64,000 nucleotides of DNA from Sanderia malayensis. Lineage: Eukaryota; Cnidaria; Scyphozoa; Semaeostomeae; Pelagiidae. This document shows, piece after piece, positions 13,321 to 26,040 of this stretch. Location: assembly GCA_013076295.1 (NCBI GenBank), contig RQOL01000532.1, positions 1 to 64,000 on the forward strand. The letters are read 5' to 3'. The notes below the pieces were generated by a model. That model ran no database searches and was not told where the DNA came from. It saw only the letters and a list, made by a program, of their open reading frames with translations. A program made the translations under genes and the position numbers. Within the stretch, counting starts at the first letter, position 1, and the number at the start of each line of letters is the position of its first letter.

Positions 13321-14951
13321 TGAGATTACCTTCGTTCACACTATTTGCACATGCATCCACGTTATTGTAGTTGAAATTAAGTCAAATACACATCCATTGG
13401 CTTGTTTTCAGTGATATTAACATTCGTTGACACTAATTGCACATGACTTCACGTTAGTACAGTGCAAACTAAATAAAATACACATGCAATTACTTGTTCT
13501 CAGTGATATTAACATTCGTTCACACTAATTGCATATGAATTCACGTTTTTGCAGCCGAAACTAATTGAAACACGCATGCATTTGCTTATTTTCAGTGATA
13601 TTAACATTCGTTTACACTATTTGCACATGAATTAACGTTATTACAGTTGAAACTAAGTGAAATGCACATGGATTCGCTTGTTTTCAGTGAGATTACCTTC
13701 GTTCACACTATTTCCACACGAATCCACGTTATTGTACTTGAAATTAAGTCAAATACACATGCATTGGCTTGTTTTTAGTGATATTAACATTCGTTGACAC
13801 TATTTGCACTTGACTTCACTTTAGTACAGTGCAAACTAAGTAAAATACACAGGAAAGTTCTTGTTTTGAGCGATATTAACATTCGTTCACACTTATTGCA
13901 CACGAATCCACGCTATTACAGTCGAAACTTATTGAAATACACATGCATTTGCTCATTTTCAGTGACATTAACATTCGTTTTCACTATTTGCACATGAATT
14001 AACGTTATTACAGTTGAAACTAAGTGAAATACACATGGGTTTGCTTGTTTTCTGTGAGATTACCTTCGTTCACACTATTTCCACATGAATCCACGTTATT
14101 GTAGCTGAAATTAAGTCAAATACACATCCATTGGCTTGTTTCAGTGATATTAACATTCGTTCACACTATTTGCACATGAATTAACGTTATTACAGCCGAA
14201 ACTAAGTAAAGTACACATGCAATTACTTGTTTTGAGTGATATTAGCATTCGTTCACGCTAATTGCATATGAATTCACGTTTTTGCAGCCGAAACTAATTG
14301 AAATACACATGCATTTGCTTATTTTCAGTGATATTAACATCCGTTTACACTATTTGCACATGAATTAACGTTATTACAGTTGAAACTAAGTGAAATACAC
14401 ATGGATTTGCTTGTTTTCAGTGAGATTACCTTCGTTCACACTATTTCCACATGAATCCACGTTATTGTAGTTGAAATTAAGTCAAATACACATGCATTGG
14501 CTTGTTTTCAGTGATATTAACATTCGTTGACACTAATTGCACATGACTTCACGTTAGTACAGTGCAAACTAAATAAAATACACATGCAATTACTTGTTCT
14601 CAGTGATATTAACATTCGTTCACACTAATTGCATATGAATTCACGTTTTTGCAGCCGAAACTAATTGAAATACACATGCATTTGCTTATTTTCAGTGATA
14701 TTAACATTCGTTTACACTATTTGCACATGAAACTAAGTAAAGTACACATGCAATTACTTGTTTTGAGTGATATTAACTTTCGTTCACGCTAATTGCATAT
14801 GAATTCACGTTTTTGCAGCCAAAATTAATTGAAATACACATGCATTTGCTTATTTTCTGTGATATTAACATTCGTTTACACTATTTGCACATGAATTAAC
14901 GTTATTACAGTTGAAACTAAGTGAAATACACATGGATTTGCTTGTTTTCAG
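13321..14951. repeat. 18-mer higher-order repeat, copy 2 (1631 bp)
   Basis: It follows copy 1 directly and matches it in monomer order, including the 20-bp deletion monomer and the CACAGGAAAGTTC form (near 13850). It is one base shorter because TTGGCTTGTTTCAG near 14131 has lost one T from a TTTT run. Beyond about 14960 the sequence changes to a monomer with CGTCCACACTAATTCC, so a third copy does not follow. Confidence 0.83.
14693..14764. repeat. 72-bp deletion monomer, copy 2
   Basis: Same junction as the copy at 13062, lying 1631 bp downstream at the equivalent place in the next 18-mer unit. It was therefore inherited by duplication of the larger unit. Confidence 0.92.
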
Positions 14952-15944
14952 TGAGATTACCTTCGTCCACACTAATTCCACATGAATCCACGTTATAGTA
15001 GTTGAAACTAAGTCAAACACACATGCATTTGCCTGTTTTCAGTGATATTAACATTCGTTCACACTAATTGCACATGAATTTACGTTATTACAGCTGAAAC
15101 TAAATAAAATACACATGCAATTACTTGTTTTCAGTGATTATAAGATTCTTTCACACTAATTGCACATTAATCTACGTTTTTACAGTTGAAACTAATTGAA
15201 ATACACATGCATTTGCCTGTTTTCAGTGATATTAACATTCGTTCACACTATTTGCACATGAATTAACGTTACTACAGCTGAAATTAAGTAAAGTACACAT
15301 GCAATTACTTGTTTTGAGTGATATTAACATTCGTTCACGCTAATTGCATATGAATTCACGTTTTTGCAGCCGAAACCAATTGAAATACACATGCATTTGC
15401 TTATTTTCCGTGATATTAACATTCGTTTACACTATTTGCACATGAATTAACGTTATTACAGTTGAAACTAAGTGAAATGCACATGGAAATGCTTGTTTTC
15501 AGTGAGATTACCTTCGTTCACACTATTTGCACATGAATCCACGTTATTGTAGTTGAAATTATGTCAAATACACATCCATTGGCTTGTTTTCAGTGATATT
15601 AACATTCGTTGACACTAATTGCACATGACTTCACGTTAGTACAGTGCAAACTAAATAAAATACACATGCAATTACTTGTTCTCAGTGATATTGACATTCC
15701 TTGACACTAATTGCATATGAATTCACGTTTTTGCAGCCGAAACTAATTGAAACACGCATGCATTTGCTTATTTTCAGTGATATTAACATTCGTTTACACT
15801 ATTTGCACATGAATAAACGTTATTACAGTTGAAACTAAGTGAAATGCACATGGATTCGCTTGTTTTCAGTGAGATTACCTTCGTCCACACTAATTCCACA
15901 TGAATCCACGTTATAGTAGTTGAAACTAAGTCAAATACACATGC
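14952..15944. repeat. Satellite segment between the 18-mers and the 3284-bp repeat
   Basis: About eleven monomers: the CGTCCACACTAATTCC form, forms with CATTAATCTACG, and GAGATTACC forms. The run resembles 18.95-19.25 kb and 21.5-22.0 kb in variant order. No gene or foreign sequence was seen. Confidence 0.8.
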
Positions 15945-18120
15945 ATTTGCCTGTTTTCAGTGATATTAACATTCGTTCACACTAATTGCACATGAATTTA
16001 CGTTATTACTGCCGAAACTAAATAAAATACACATGCAATTACTTGTTTTCAGTGATTATAACATTCTTTCACGCTAATTGCATATCAATTCACGTTTTTG
16101 CAGCCGAAACCAATTGAAATACACATGCATTTGCTTATTTTCAGTGATATTAACATTCGTTTACACTATTTGCACATGAATTAACGTGATTACAGTTGAA
16201 ACTAAGTGAAATGCACATGGAATTGCTTGTTTTCAGTGAGATTACCTTCGTTCACACTATTTGCACATGAATCCACGTTATTGTAGTTGAAATTATGTCA
16301 AATACACATCCATTGGCTTGTTTTCAGTGATATTAACATTCGTTGACACTAATTGCACATGACTTCACGTTAGTACAGTGCAAACTAAATAAAATACACA
16401 TGCAATTACTTGTTCTGAGTGATATTAACATTCGTTCACACTAATTGCATATGAATTCACGTTTTTGCAGCCGAAACTAATTGAAACACGCATGCATTTG
16501 CTTATTTTCAGTGATATTAACATTCGTTTACACTATTTGCACATGAATAAACGTTATTACAGTTGAAACTAAGTGAAATGCACATGGATTCGCTTGTTTT
16601 CAGTGAGATTACCTTCGTTCACACTATTTCCACACGAATCCACGTTATTGTAGTTGAAATTAAGTCAAATACTCATGCATTGGCTTGTTTTTAGTGATAT
16701 TAACATTCGTTGACACTAATTGCACATGACTTCACGTTGGTACAGTGCAAACTAAGTAAAATACACATGAAAGTTCTTGTTTTGAGCGATATTAACATTC
16801 GTTCACACTTATTGCACACGAATCCACGCTATTACAGTCGAAACTTATTGATATACACATGCATTTGCTTATTTTCAGTGACATTAACATTCGTTTTCAG
16901 TATTTGCACATGAATTAACGCTATTACAGTTGAAACTAAGTAAAATACACATGGGTTTGCTTGTTTTCAGTGAGATTACCTTCGTTCACACTATTTCCAC
17001 ATGAATCCACGTTATTGTAGTTGAAATTAAGTCAAATACACATCCATTGGCATGTTTTCAGTGATATTAACATTCGTTCACACTATTTGAACATGAATTA
17101 ACGTTATTACAGCCGAAACTAAGTAAAGTACACATGCAATTACTTGTTTTGAGTGATATTAGCATTCGTTCACGCTAATTGCATATGAATTCACGTTTTT
17201 GCAGCCGAAACTAATTGAAATACACGTGCATTTGCTTATTTTCAGTGATAATAACATCCGTTTACACTATTTGCACATGAATTAACGTTATTACAGTTGA
17301 AACTAAGTGAAATACACATGGATTTGCTTGTTTTCAGTGAGATTACCTTCGTTCACACTATTTCCACATGAATCCACGTTATTGTAGTTGAAATTAAGTC
17401 AAATACACATGCATTGGCTTGTTTTCAGTGATATTAACATTCGTTGACACTAATTGCACATGACTTCACGTTAGTACAGTGCAAACTAAATAAAATACAC
17501 ATGCAATTACTTGTTCTCAGTGATATTAACATTCGTTCACACTAATTGCATATGAATTGACGTTTTTGCAGCCGAAACTAATTGAAATACACATGCATTT
17601 GCTTATTTTCAGTGATATTAACATTCGTTTACACTATTTGCACATGAAACTAAGTAAAGTACACATGCAATTACTTGTTTTGATTAATATTAACTTTCGT
17701 TCACGCTAATTGCATATGAATTCACGTTTTTGCAGCCGAAACTAATTGAAATACACATGCATTTGCTTATTTTCTGTGATATTAACATTCGTTTACACTA
17801 ATTGCACTTGAATTAACATTATTACAGTTGAAACTAAGTGAAATACACATGGATTTGCTTGTTTTCAGTGAGATTACCTTCGTTCACACTATTCCCACAT
17901 GAATCCACGTTATTGTAGTTGAAATTAAGTCAAACACACATGCATTGGCTTGTTTTCAGTGATATTAACATTCGTTGACACTAATTGCACATGACTTCAC
18001 GTTAGTACAGTGCAAACTAAATAAAATACACATGCAATTACTTGTTCTCAGTGATATTAACATTCGTTCACACTAATTGCATATGAATTCACGTTTTTGC
18101 AGCCGAAACTAATTGAAATA
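15945..18120. repeat. Higher-order repeat, copy 1 of the 3284-bp spaced block
   Basis: About 2.2 kb that recurs 3284 bp downstream. Exact marker pairs are CATATC at 16081 and 19365, the TTGACACTAATTG landmark at 16710 and 19994, and the 72-bp monomer at 17610 and 20894. Private variants shared by both copies include TCACGTTGGTACAG, TATTGATATACAC, TTTGAACATGAA and GATAATAACATCCG. The match fades near 15945 and near 18120. Confidence 0.82.
17610..17681. repeat. 72-bp deletion monomer, copy 3
   Basis: Same 20-bp loss. The following monomer begins TTGATTAATATTAAC here, whereas the neighbouring copies have TTGAGT. Confidence 0.92.
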
Positions 18121-19058
18121 CACGTGCATTTGCTTATTTTCAGTGATATTAACATCCGTTTACACTATTTGCACATGAATTAACGTTATTACAGTTGAAA
18201 CTAAGTGAAATACACATGGATTTGCTTGTTTTCAGTGAGATTACCTTCGTTCACACTATTTCCACATGAATCCACGTTATTGTAGTTGAAATTAACTCAA
18301 ATACACATGCATTGGCTTGTTTTCAGTGATATTAACATTCGTTGACACTAATTGCACATGACTTCACGTTAGTACAGTGCAAACTAAATAAAGTACACAT
18401 GCAATTACTTGTTTTGAGTGATATTAACTTTCGTTCACGCTAATTGCATATGAATTCACGTTTTTGCAGCCAAAATTAATTGAAATACACATGCATTTGC
18501 TTATTTTCTGTGATATTAACATTCGTTTACACTATTTGCACATGAATTAACGTTATTACAGTTGAAACTAAGTGAAATACACATGGATTTGCTTGTTTTC
18601 AGTGAGATTACCTTCGTTCACACTATTCCCACATGAATCCACGTTATTGTAGTTGAAATTAAGTCAAATACACATCCATTGGCTTGTTTTCAGTGATATT
18701 AACATTCGTTGACACTAATTGCACATGACTTCACGTTAGTACAGTGCAAACTAAATAAAATACACATGCAATTACTTGTTCTCAGTGCTATTAACATTCG
18801 TTCACACTAATTGCATATGAATTCACGTTTTTGCAGCCGAAACTAATTGAAATACACATGCATTTGCTTGTTTTCAGTGATATTAACAATCGTTTACACT
18901 ATTTGCACATGAACTAACATTATTACAGTTGAAACTAAGTGAAATACACATGGATTTGCTTGTTTTCAGTGAGATTACCTTCGTCCACACTAATTCCACA
19001 TGAATCCACGTTATAGTAGTTGAAACTAAGTCAAATACACATGCATTTGCCTGTTTTC
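18121..19058. repeat. Rearranged satellite segment, 18.1-19.1 kb
   Basis: About ten monomers that read as a recombinant. Near 18380 a GTGCAAACTAAATAAAG monomer joins a TTGAGTGATATTAACTTTCG monomer without the 20-bp deletion seen in the related copies. The stretch from about 18607 (GAGATTACC form with CTATTCCCACATG) parallels 21165 onward. It explains why neighbouring copies of the larger unit differ in length. Confidence 0.7.
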
Positions 19059-19059
19059 A

Positions 19060-21930
19060 GTGATATTAACATTCGTTCACACTAATTGCACATGAATTTA
19101 CGTTATTACAGCTGAAACTAAATAAAATACACATGCAATTACTTGTTTTCAGTGATTATAACATTCTTTCACACTAATTGCACATTATTCTACGTTTTTA
19201 CAGTTGAAACTAATTGAAATACACATGCATTTGCCTGTTTTCAGTGATATTAACATTCGTTCACACTAATTGCACATGAATTTACGTTATTACAGCCGAA
19301 ACTAAATAAAATACACATGCAATTACTTGTTTTCAGTGATTATAACATTCTTTCACGCTAATTGCATATCAATTCACGTTTTTGCAGCCGAAACCAATTG
19401 AAATACACATGCATTTGCTTATTTTCAGTGATATTAACATTCGTTTACACTATTTGCACATGAATTAACGTGATTACAGTTGAAACTAAGTGAAATGCAC
19501 ATGGAATTGCTTGTTTTCAGTGAGATTACCTTCGTTCACACTATTTGCACATGAATCCACGTTATTGTAGTTGAAACTATGTCAAATACACATCCATTGG
19601 CTTGTTTTCAGTGATATTAACATTCGTTGACACTAATTGCACATGACTTCACGTTAGTACAGTGCAAACTAAATAAAATACACATGCAATTACTTGTTCT
19701 GAGTGATATTAACATTCGTTCACACTAATTGCATATGAATTCACGTTTTTGCAGCCGAAACTAATTGAAACACGCATGCATTTGCTTATTTTCAGTGATA
19801 TTAACATTCTTTTACACTATTTGCACATGAATAAACGTTATTACAGTTGAAACTAAGTGAAATGCACATGGATTCGCTTGTTTTCAGTGAGATTACCTTC
19901 GTTCACACTATTTCCACACGAATCCACGTTATTGTAGTTGAAATTAAGTCAGATACTCATGCATTGGCTTGTTTTTAGTGATATTAACATTCGTTGACAC
20001 TAATTGCACATGACTTCACGTTGGTACAGTGCAAACTAAGTAAAATACACATGAAAGTTCTTGTTTTGAGCGATATTAACATTCGTTCACACTTATTGCA
20101 CACGAATCCACGCTATTACAGTCGAAACTTATTGATATACACATGCATTTGCTTATTTTCAGTGACATTAACATTCGTTTTCAGTATTTGCACATGAATT
20201 AACGCTATTACAGTTGAAACTAAGTAAAATACACATGGGTTTGCTTGTTTTCAGTGAGATTACCTTCGTTCACACTATTTCCACATGAATCCACGTTATT
20301 GTAGTTGAAATTAAGTCAAATACACATCCATTGGCATGTTTTCAGTGATATTAACATTCGTTCACACTATTTGAACATGAATTAACGTTATTACAGCCGA
20401 AACTAAGTAAAGTACACATGCAATTACTTGTTTTGAGTGATATTAGCATTCGTTCACGCTAATTGCATATGAATTCACGTTTTTGCAGCCGAAACTAATT
20501 GAAATACACGTGCATTTGCTTATTTTCAGTGATAATAACATCCGTTTACACTATTTGCACATGAATTAACGTTATTACAGTTGAAACTAAGTGAAATACA
20601 CATGGATTTGCTTGTTTTCAGTGAGATTACCTTCGTTCACACTATTTCCACATGAATCCACGTTATTGTAGTTGAAATTAAGTCAAATACACATGCATTG
20701 GCTTGTTTTCAGTGATATTAACATTCGTTGACACTAATTGCACATGACTTCACGTTAGTACAGTGCAAACTAAATAAAATACACATGCAATTACTTGTTC
20801 TCAGTGATATTAACATTCGTTCACACTAATTGCATATGAATTCACGTTTTTGCAGCCGAAACTAATTGAAATACACATGCATTTGCTTATTTTCAGTGAT
20901 ATTAACATTCGTTTACACTATTTGCACATGAAACTAAGTAAAGTACACATGCAATTACTTGTTTTGAGTAATATTAACTTTCGTTCACGCTAATTGCATA
21001 TGAATTCACGTTTTTGCAGCCGAAACTAATTGAAATACACATGCATTTGCTTATTTTCTGTGATATTAACATTCGTTTACACTATTTGCACTTGAATTAA
21101 CGTTATTACAGTTGAAACTAAGTGAAATACACATGGATTTGCTTGTTTTCAGTGAGATTACCTTCGTTCACACTATTCCCACATGAATCCACGTTATGTA
21201 GTTGAAATTAAGTCAAATACACATCCATTGGCTTGTTTTCAGTGATATTAACATTCGTTGACACTAATTGCACATGACTTCACGTTAGTACAGTGCAAAC
21301 TAAATAAAATACACATGCAATTACTTGTTCTCAGTGATATTAACATTCGTTCACACTAATTGCATATGAATTCACGTTTTTGCAGCCGAAACTAATTGAA
21401 ATACACATGCATTTGCTTGTTTTCAGTGATATTAACATTCGTTTACACTATTTGCACATGAATTAACATTATTACAGTTGAAACTAAGTGAAATACACAT
21501 GGATTTGCTTGTTTTCAGTGAGATTACCTTCGTCCACACTAATTCCACGTGAATCCACGTTATAGTAGTTGAAACTAAGTCAAATACACATGCATTTGCC
21601 TGTTTTCAGTGATAATAACATTCGTTCACACTAATTGCACATGAATTTACGTTATTACAGCTGAAACTAAATAAAATACACATGCAATTACTTGTTTTCA
21701 GTGATTATAACATTCTTTCACACTAATTGCACATTAATCTACGTTTTTACAGTTGAAACTAATTGAAATACACATGCATTTGCCTGTTTTCAGTGATATT
21801 AACATTCGTTCACACTATTTGCACATGAATTAACGTTATTACAGCTGAAATTAAGTAAAGTACACATGCAATTACTTGTTTTGAGTGATATTAACATTCG
21901 TTCACGCTAATTGCATATGAATTCACGTTT
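19060..21930. repeat. Higher-order repeat block, copy at 19.1-21.9 kb
   Basis: About 2.9 kb that recurs 4110 bp downstream. Marker pairs are CATATC at 19365 and 23475, the TTGACACTAATTG landmark at 19994 and 24104, and the 72-bp monomer at 20894 and 25004. From about 19230 its first part is also copy 2 of the 3284-bp spaced block. A private one-base loss (ACGTTATGTAG near 21194) is absent from the 23-26 kb copy. Confidence 0.82.
20894..20965. repeat. 72-bp deletion monomer, copy 4
   Basis: Same junction, exactly 3284 bp after copy 3, matching the spacing of other markers in that duplication. Confidence 0.92.
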
Positions 21931-21974
21931 TTGCAGCCGAAATTAATTGAAATACACATGCATTTGCTTATTTT

Positions 21975-23170
21975 CTGTGATATTAACATTCGTTTACACT
22001 ATTTGCACATGAATTAACGTGATTACAGTTGAAACTAAGTGAAATGCACATGGAATTGCTTGTTTTCAGTGAGATTACCTTCGTTCACACTATTTGCACA
22101 TGAATCCACGTTATTGTAGTTGAAATTATGTCAAATACACATCCATTGGCTTGTTTTCAGTGATATTAACATTCGTTGACACTAATTGCACATGACTTCA
22201 CGTTAGTACAGTGCAAACTAAATAAAATACACATGCAATTACTTGTTCTGAGTGATATTAACATTCGTTCACACTAATTGCATATGAATTCACGTTTTTG
22301 CAGCCGAAACTAATTGAAACACGCAAGCATTTGCTTATTTTCAGTGATATTAACATTCGTTTACACTATTTGCACATGAATAAACGTTATTACAGTTGAA
22401 ACTAAGTGAAATGCACATGGATTCGCTTGTTTTCAGTGAGATTACCTTCGTTCACACTGTTTCCACACGAATCCACGTTATTGTAGTTGAAATTAAGTCA
22501 AATACTCATGCATTGGCTTGTTTTTAGTGATATTAACATTCGTTGACACTAATTGCACATGACTTCACGTTGGTACAGTGCAAACTAAGTAAAATACACA
22601 TGAAAGTTCTTGTTTTGAGCGATATTAACATTCGTTCACACTTATTGCACACGAATCCACGCTATTACAGTCGAAACTTATTGATATACACATGCATTTG
22701 CTTATTTTCAGTGACATTAACATTCGTTTTCAGTATTTGCACATGAATTAACGCTATTACAGTTGAAACTAAGTAAAATACACATGGGTTTGCTTGTTTT
22801 CAGTGAGATTACCTTCGTTCACACTATTTCCACATGAATCCACGTTATTGTAGTTGAAATTAAGTCAAATACACATCCATTGGCATGTTTTCAGTGATAT
22901 TAACATTCGTTCACACTATTTGAACATGAATTAACGTTATTACAGCCGAAACTAAGTAAAGTACACATGCAATTACTTGTTTTGAGTGATATTAGCATTC
23001 GTTCACGCTAATTGCATATGAATTCACGTTTTTGCAGCCGAAACTAATTGAAATGCACGTGCATTTGCTTATTTTCAGTGATAATAACATCCGTTTACAC
23101 TATTTGCACATGAATTAACGTTATTACAGTTGAAACTAAGTGAAATACACATGGATTTGCTTGTTTTCAG
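21975..23170. repeat. Higher-order repeat block, 1561-bp spacing, copy 1
   Basis: About 1.2 kb that recurs 1561 bp downstream, with the TTGACACTAATTG landmark at 22543 and 24104. The spacing equals 17 x 92 minus 3, as expected with three 91-bp monomers. The match ends near 23170, where GAGATTAACATTCG replaces GAGATTACC. That looks like a crossover point inside a monomer. Confidence 0.8.
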
Positions 23171-26040
23171 TGAGATTAACATTCGTTCACACTAATTGCA
23201 CATGAATTTACGTTATTACAGCTGAAACTAAATAAAATACACATGCAATTACTTGTTTTCAGTGATTATAACATTCTTTCACACTAATTGCACATTAATC
23301 TACGTTTTTACAGTTGAAACTAATTGAAATACACATGCATTTGCCTGTTTTCAGTGATATTAACATTCGTTCACACTAATTGCACATGAATTTACGTTAT
23401 TACAGCCGAAACTAAATAAAATACACATGCAATTACTTGTTTTCAGTGATTATAACATTCTTTCACGCTAATTGCATATCAATTCACGTTTTTGCAGCCG
23501 AAACCAATTGAAATACACATGCATTTGCTTATTTTCAGTGATATTAACATTCGTTTACACTATTTGCACATGAATTAACGTGATTACAGTTGAAACTAAG
23601 TGAAATGCACATGGAATTGCTTGTTTTCAGTGAGATTACCTTCGTTCACACTATTTGCACATGAATCGACGTTATTGTAGTTGAAATTATGTCAAATACA
23701 CATCCATTGGCTTGTTTTCAGTGATATTAACATTCGTTGACACTAATTGCACATGTCTTCACGTTAGTACAGTGCAAACTAAATAAAATACACATGCAAT
23801 TACTTGTTCTGAGTGATATTAACATTCGTTCACACTAATTGCATATGAATTCACGTTTTTGCGGCCGAAACTAATTGAAACACGCATGCATTTGCTTATT
23901 TTCAGTGATATTAACATTCGTTTACACTATTTGCACATGAATAAACGTTATTACAGTTGAAACTAAGTGAAATGCACATGGATTCGCTTGTTTTCAGTGA
24001 GATTACCTTCGTTCACACTATTTCCACACGAATCCACGTTATTGTAGTTGAAATTAAGTCAAATACTCATGCATTGGCTTGTTTTTAGTGATATTAACAT
24101 TCGTTGACACTAATTGCACATGACTTCACGTTGGTACAGTGCAAACTAAGTAAAATACACATGAAAGTTCTTGTTTTGAGCGATATTAACATTCGTTCAC
24201 ACTTATTGCACACGAATCCACGCTATTACAGTCGAAACTTATTGATATACACATGCATTTGCTTATTTTCAGTGACATTAACATTCGTTTTCAGTATTTG
24301 CACATGAATTAACGCTATTACAGTTGAAACTAAGTAAAATACACATGGGTTTGCTTGTTTTCAGTGAGATTACCTTCGTTCACACTATTTCCACATGAAT
24401 CCACGTTATTGTAGTTGAAATTAAGTCAAATACACATCCATTGGCATGTTTTCAGTGATATTAACATTCGTTCACACTATTTGAACATGACTTAACGTTA
24501 TTACAGCCGAAACTAAGTAAAGTACACATGCAATTACTTGTTTTGAGTGATATTAGCATTCGTTCACGCTAATTGCATATGAATTCACGTTTTTGCAGCC
24601 GAAACTAATTGAAATACACGTGCATTTGCTTATTTTCAGTGATAATAACATCCGTTTACACTATTTGCACATGAATTAACGTTATTACAGTTGAAACTAA
24701 GTGAAATACACATGGATTTGCTTGTTTTCAGTGAGATTACCTTCGTTCACACTATTTCCACATGAATCCACGTTATTGTAGTTGAAATTAAGTCAAATAC
24801 ACATGCATTGGCTTGTTTTCAGTGATATTAACATTCGTTGACACTAATTGCACATGACTTCACGTTAGTACAGTGCAAACTAAATAAAATACACATGCAA
24901 TTACTTGTTCTCAGTGATATTAACATTCGTTCACACTAATTGCATATGAATTCACGTTTTTGCAGCCGAAACCAATTGAAATACACATGCATTTGCTTAT
25001 TTTCAGTGATATTAACATTCGTTTACACTATTTGCACATGAAACTAAGTAAAGTACACATGCAATTACTTGTTTTGAGTAATATTAACTTTCGTTCACGC
25101 TAATTGCATATGAATTCACGTTTTTGCAGCCGAAACTAATTGAAATACACATGCATTTGCTTATTTTCTGTGATATTAACATTCGTTTACACTATTTGCA
25201 CTTGAATTAACGTTATTACAGTTGAAACTAAGTGAAATACACATGGATTTGCTTGTTTTCAGTGAGATTACCTTCGTTCACACTATTCCCACATGAATCC
25301 ACGTTATTGTAGTTGAAATTAAGTCAAATACACATCCATTGGCTTGTTTTCAGTGATATTAACATTCGTTGACACTAATTGCACATGACTTCACGTTAGT
25401 ACAGTGCAAACTAAATAAAATACACATGCAATTACTTGTTCTCAGTGATATTAACATTCGTTCACACTAATTGCATATGAATTCACGTTTTTGCAGCCGA
25501 AACTAATTGAAATACACATGCATTTGCTTGTTTTCAGTGATATTAACATTCGTTTACACTATTTGCACATGAATTAACATTATTACAGTTGAAACTAAGT
25601 GAAATACACATGGATTTGCTTGTTTTCAGTGAGATTACCTTCGTCCACACTAATTCCACGTGAATCCACGTTATAGTAGTTGAAACTAAGTCAAATACAC
25701 ATGCATTTGCCTGTTTTCAGTGATATTAACATTCGTTCACACTAATTGCACATGAATTTACGTTATTACAGCTGAAACTAAATAAAATACACATGCAATT
25801 ACTTGTTTTCAGTGATTATAACATTCTTTCACACTAATTGCACATTAATCTACGTTTTTACAGTTGAAACTAATTGAAATACACATGCATTTGCCTGTTT
25901 TCAGTGATATTAACATTCGTTCACACTATTTGCACATGAATTAACGTTATTACAGCTGAAATTAAGTAAAGTACACATGCAATTACTTGTTTTGAGTGAT
26001 ATTAACATTCGTTCACGCTAATTGCATATGAATTCACGTT
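23171..26040. repeat. Higher-order repeat block, copy at 23.2-26.0 kb
   Basis: Copy of 19060-21930 at 4110-bp spacing. It carries its own later changes, for example GAATCGACG near 23664, CACATGTCTTCACG near 23750, GCGGCCGAAAC near 23861 and AACATGACTTAACG near 24483. These date after the duplication. Confidence 0.82.
25004..25075. repeat. 72-bp deletion monomer, copy 5
   Basis: Same junction, exactly 4110 bp after copy 4. This is the last copy seen in the window. None was seen in 1-13 kb or 26-64 kb. Confidence 0.92.
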
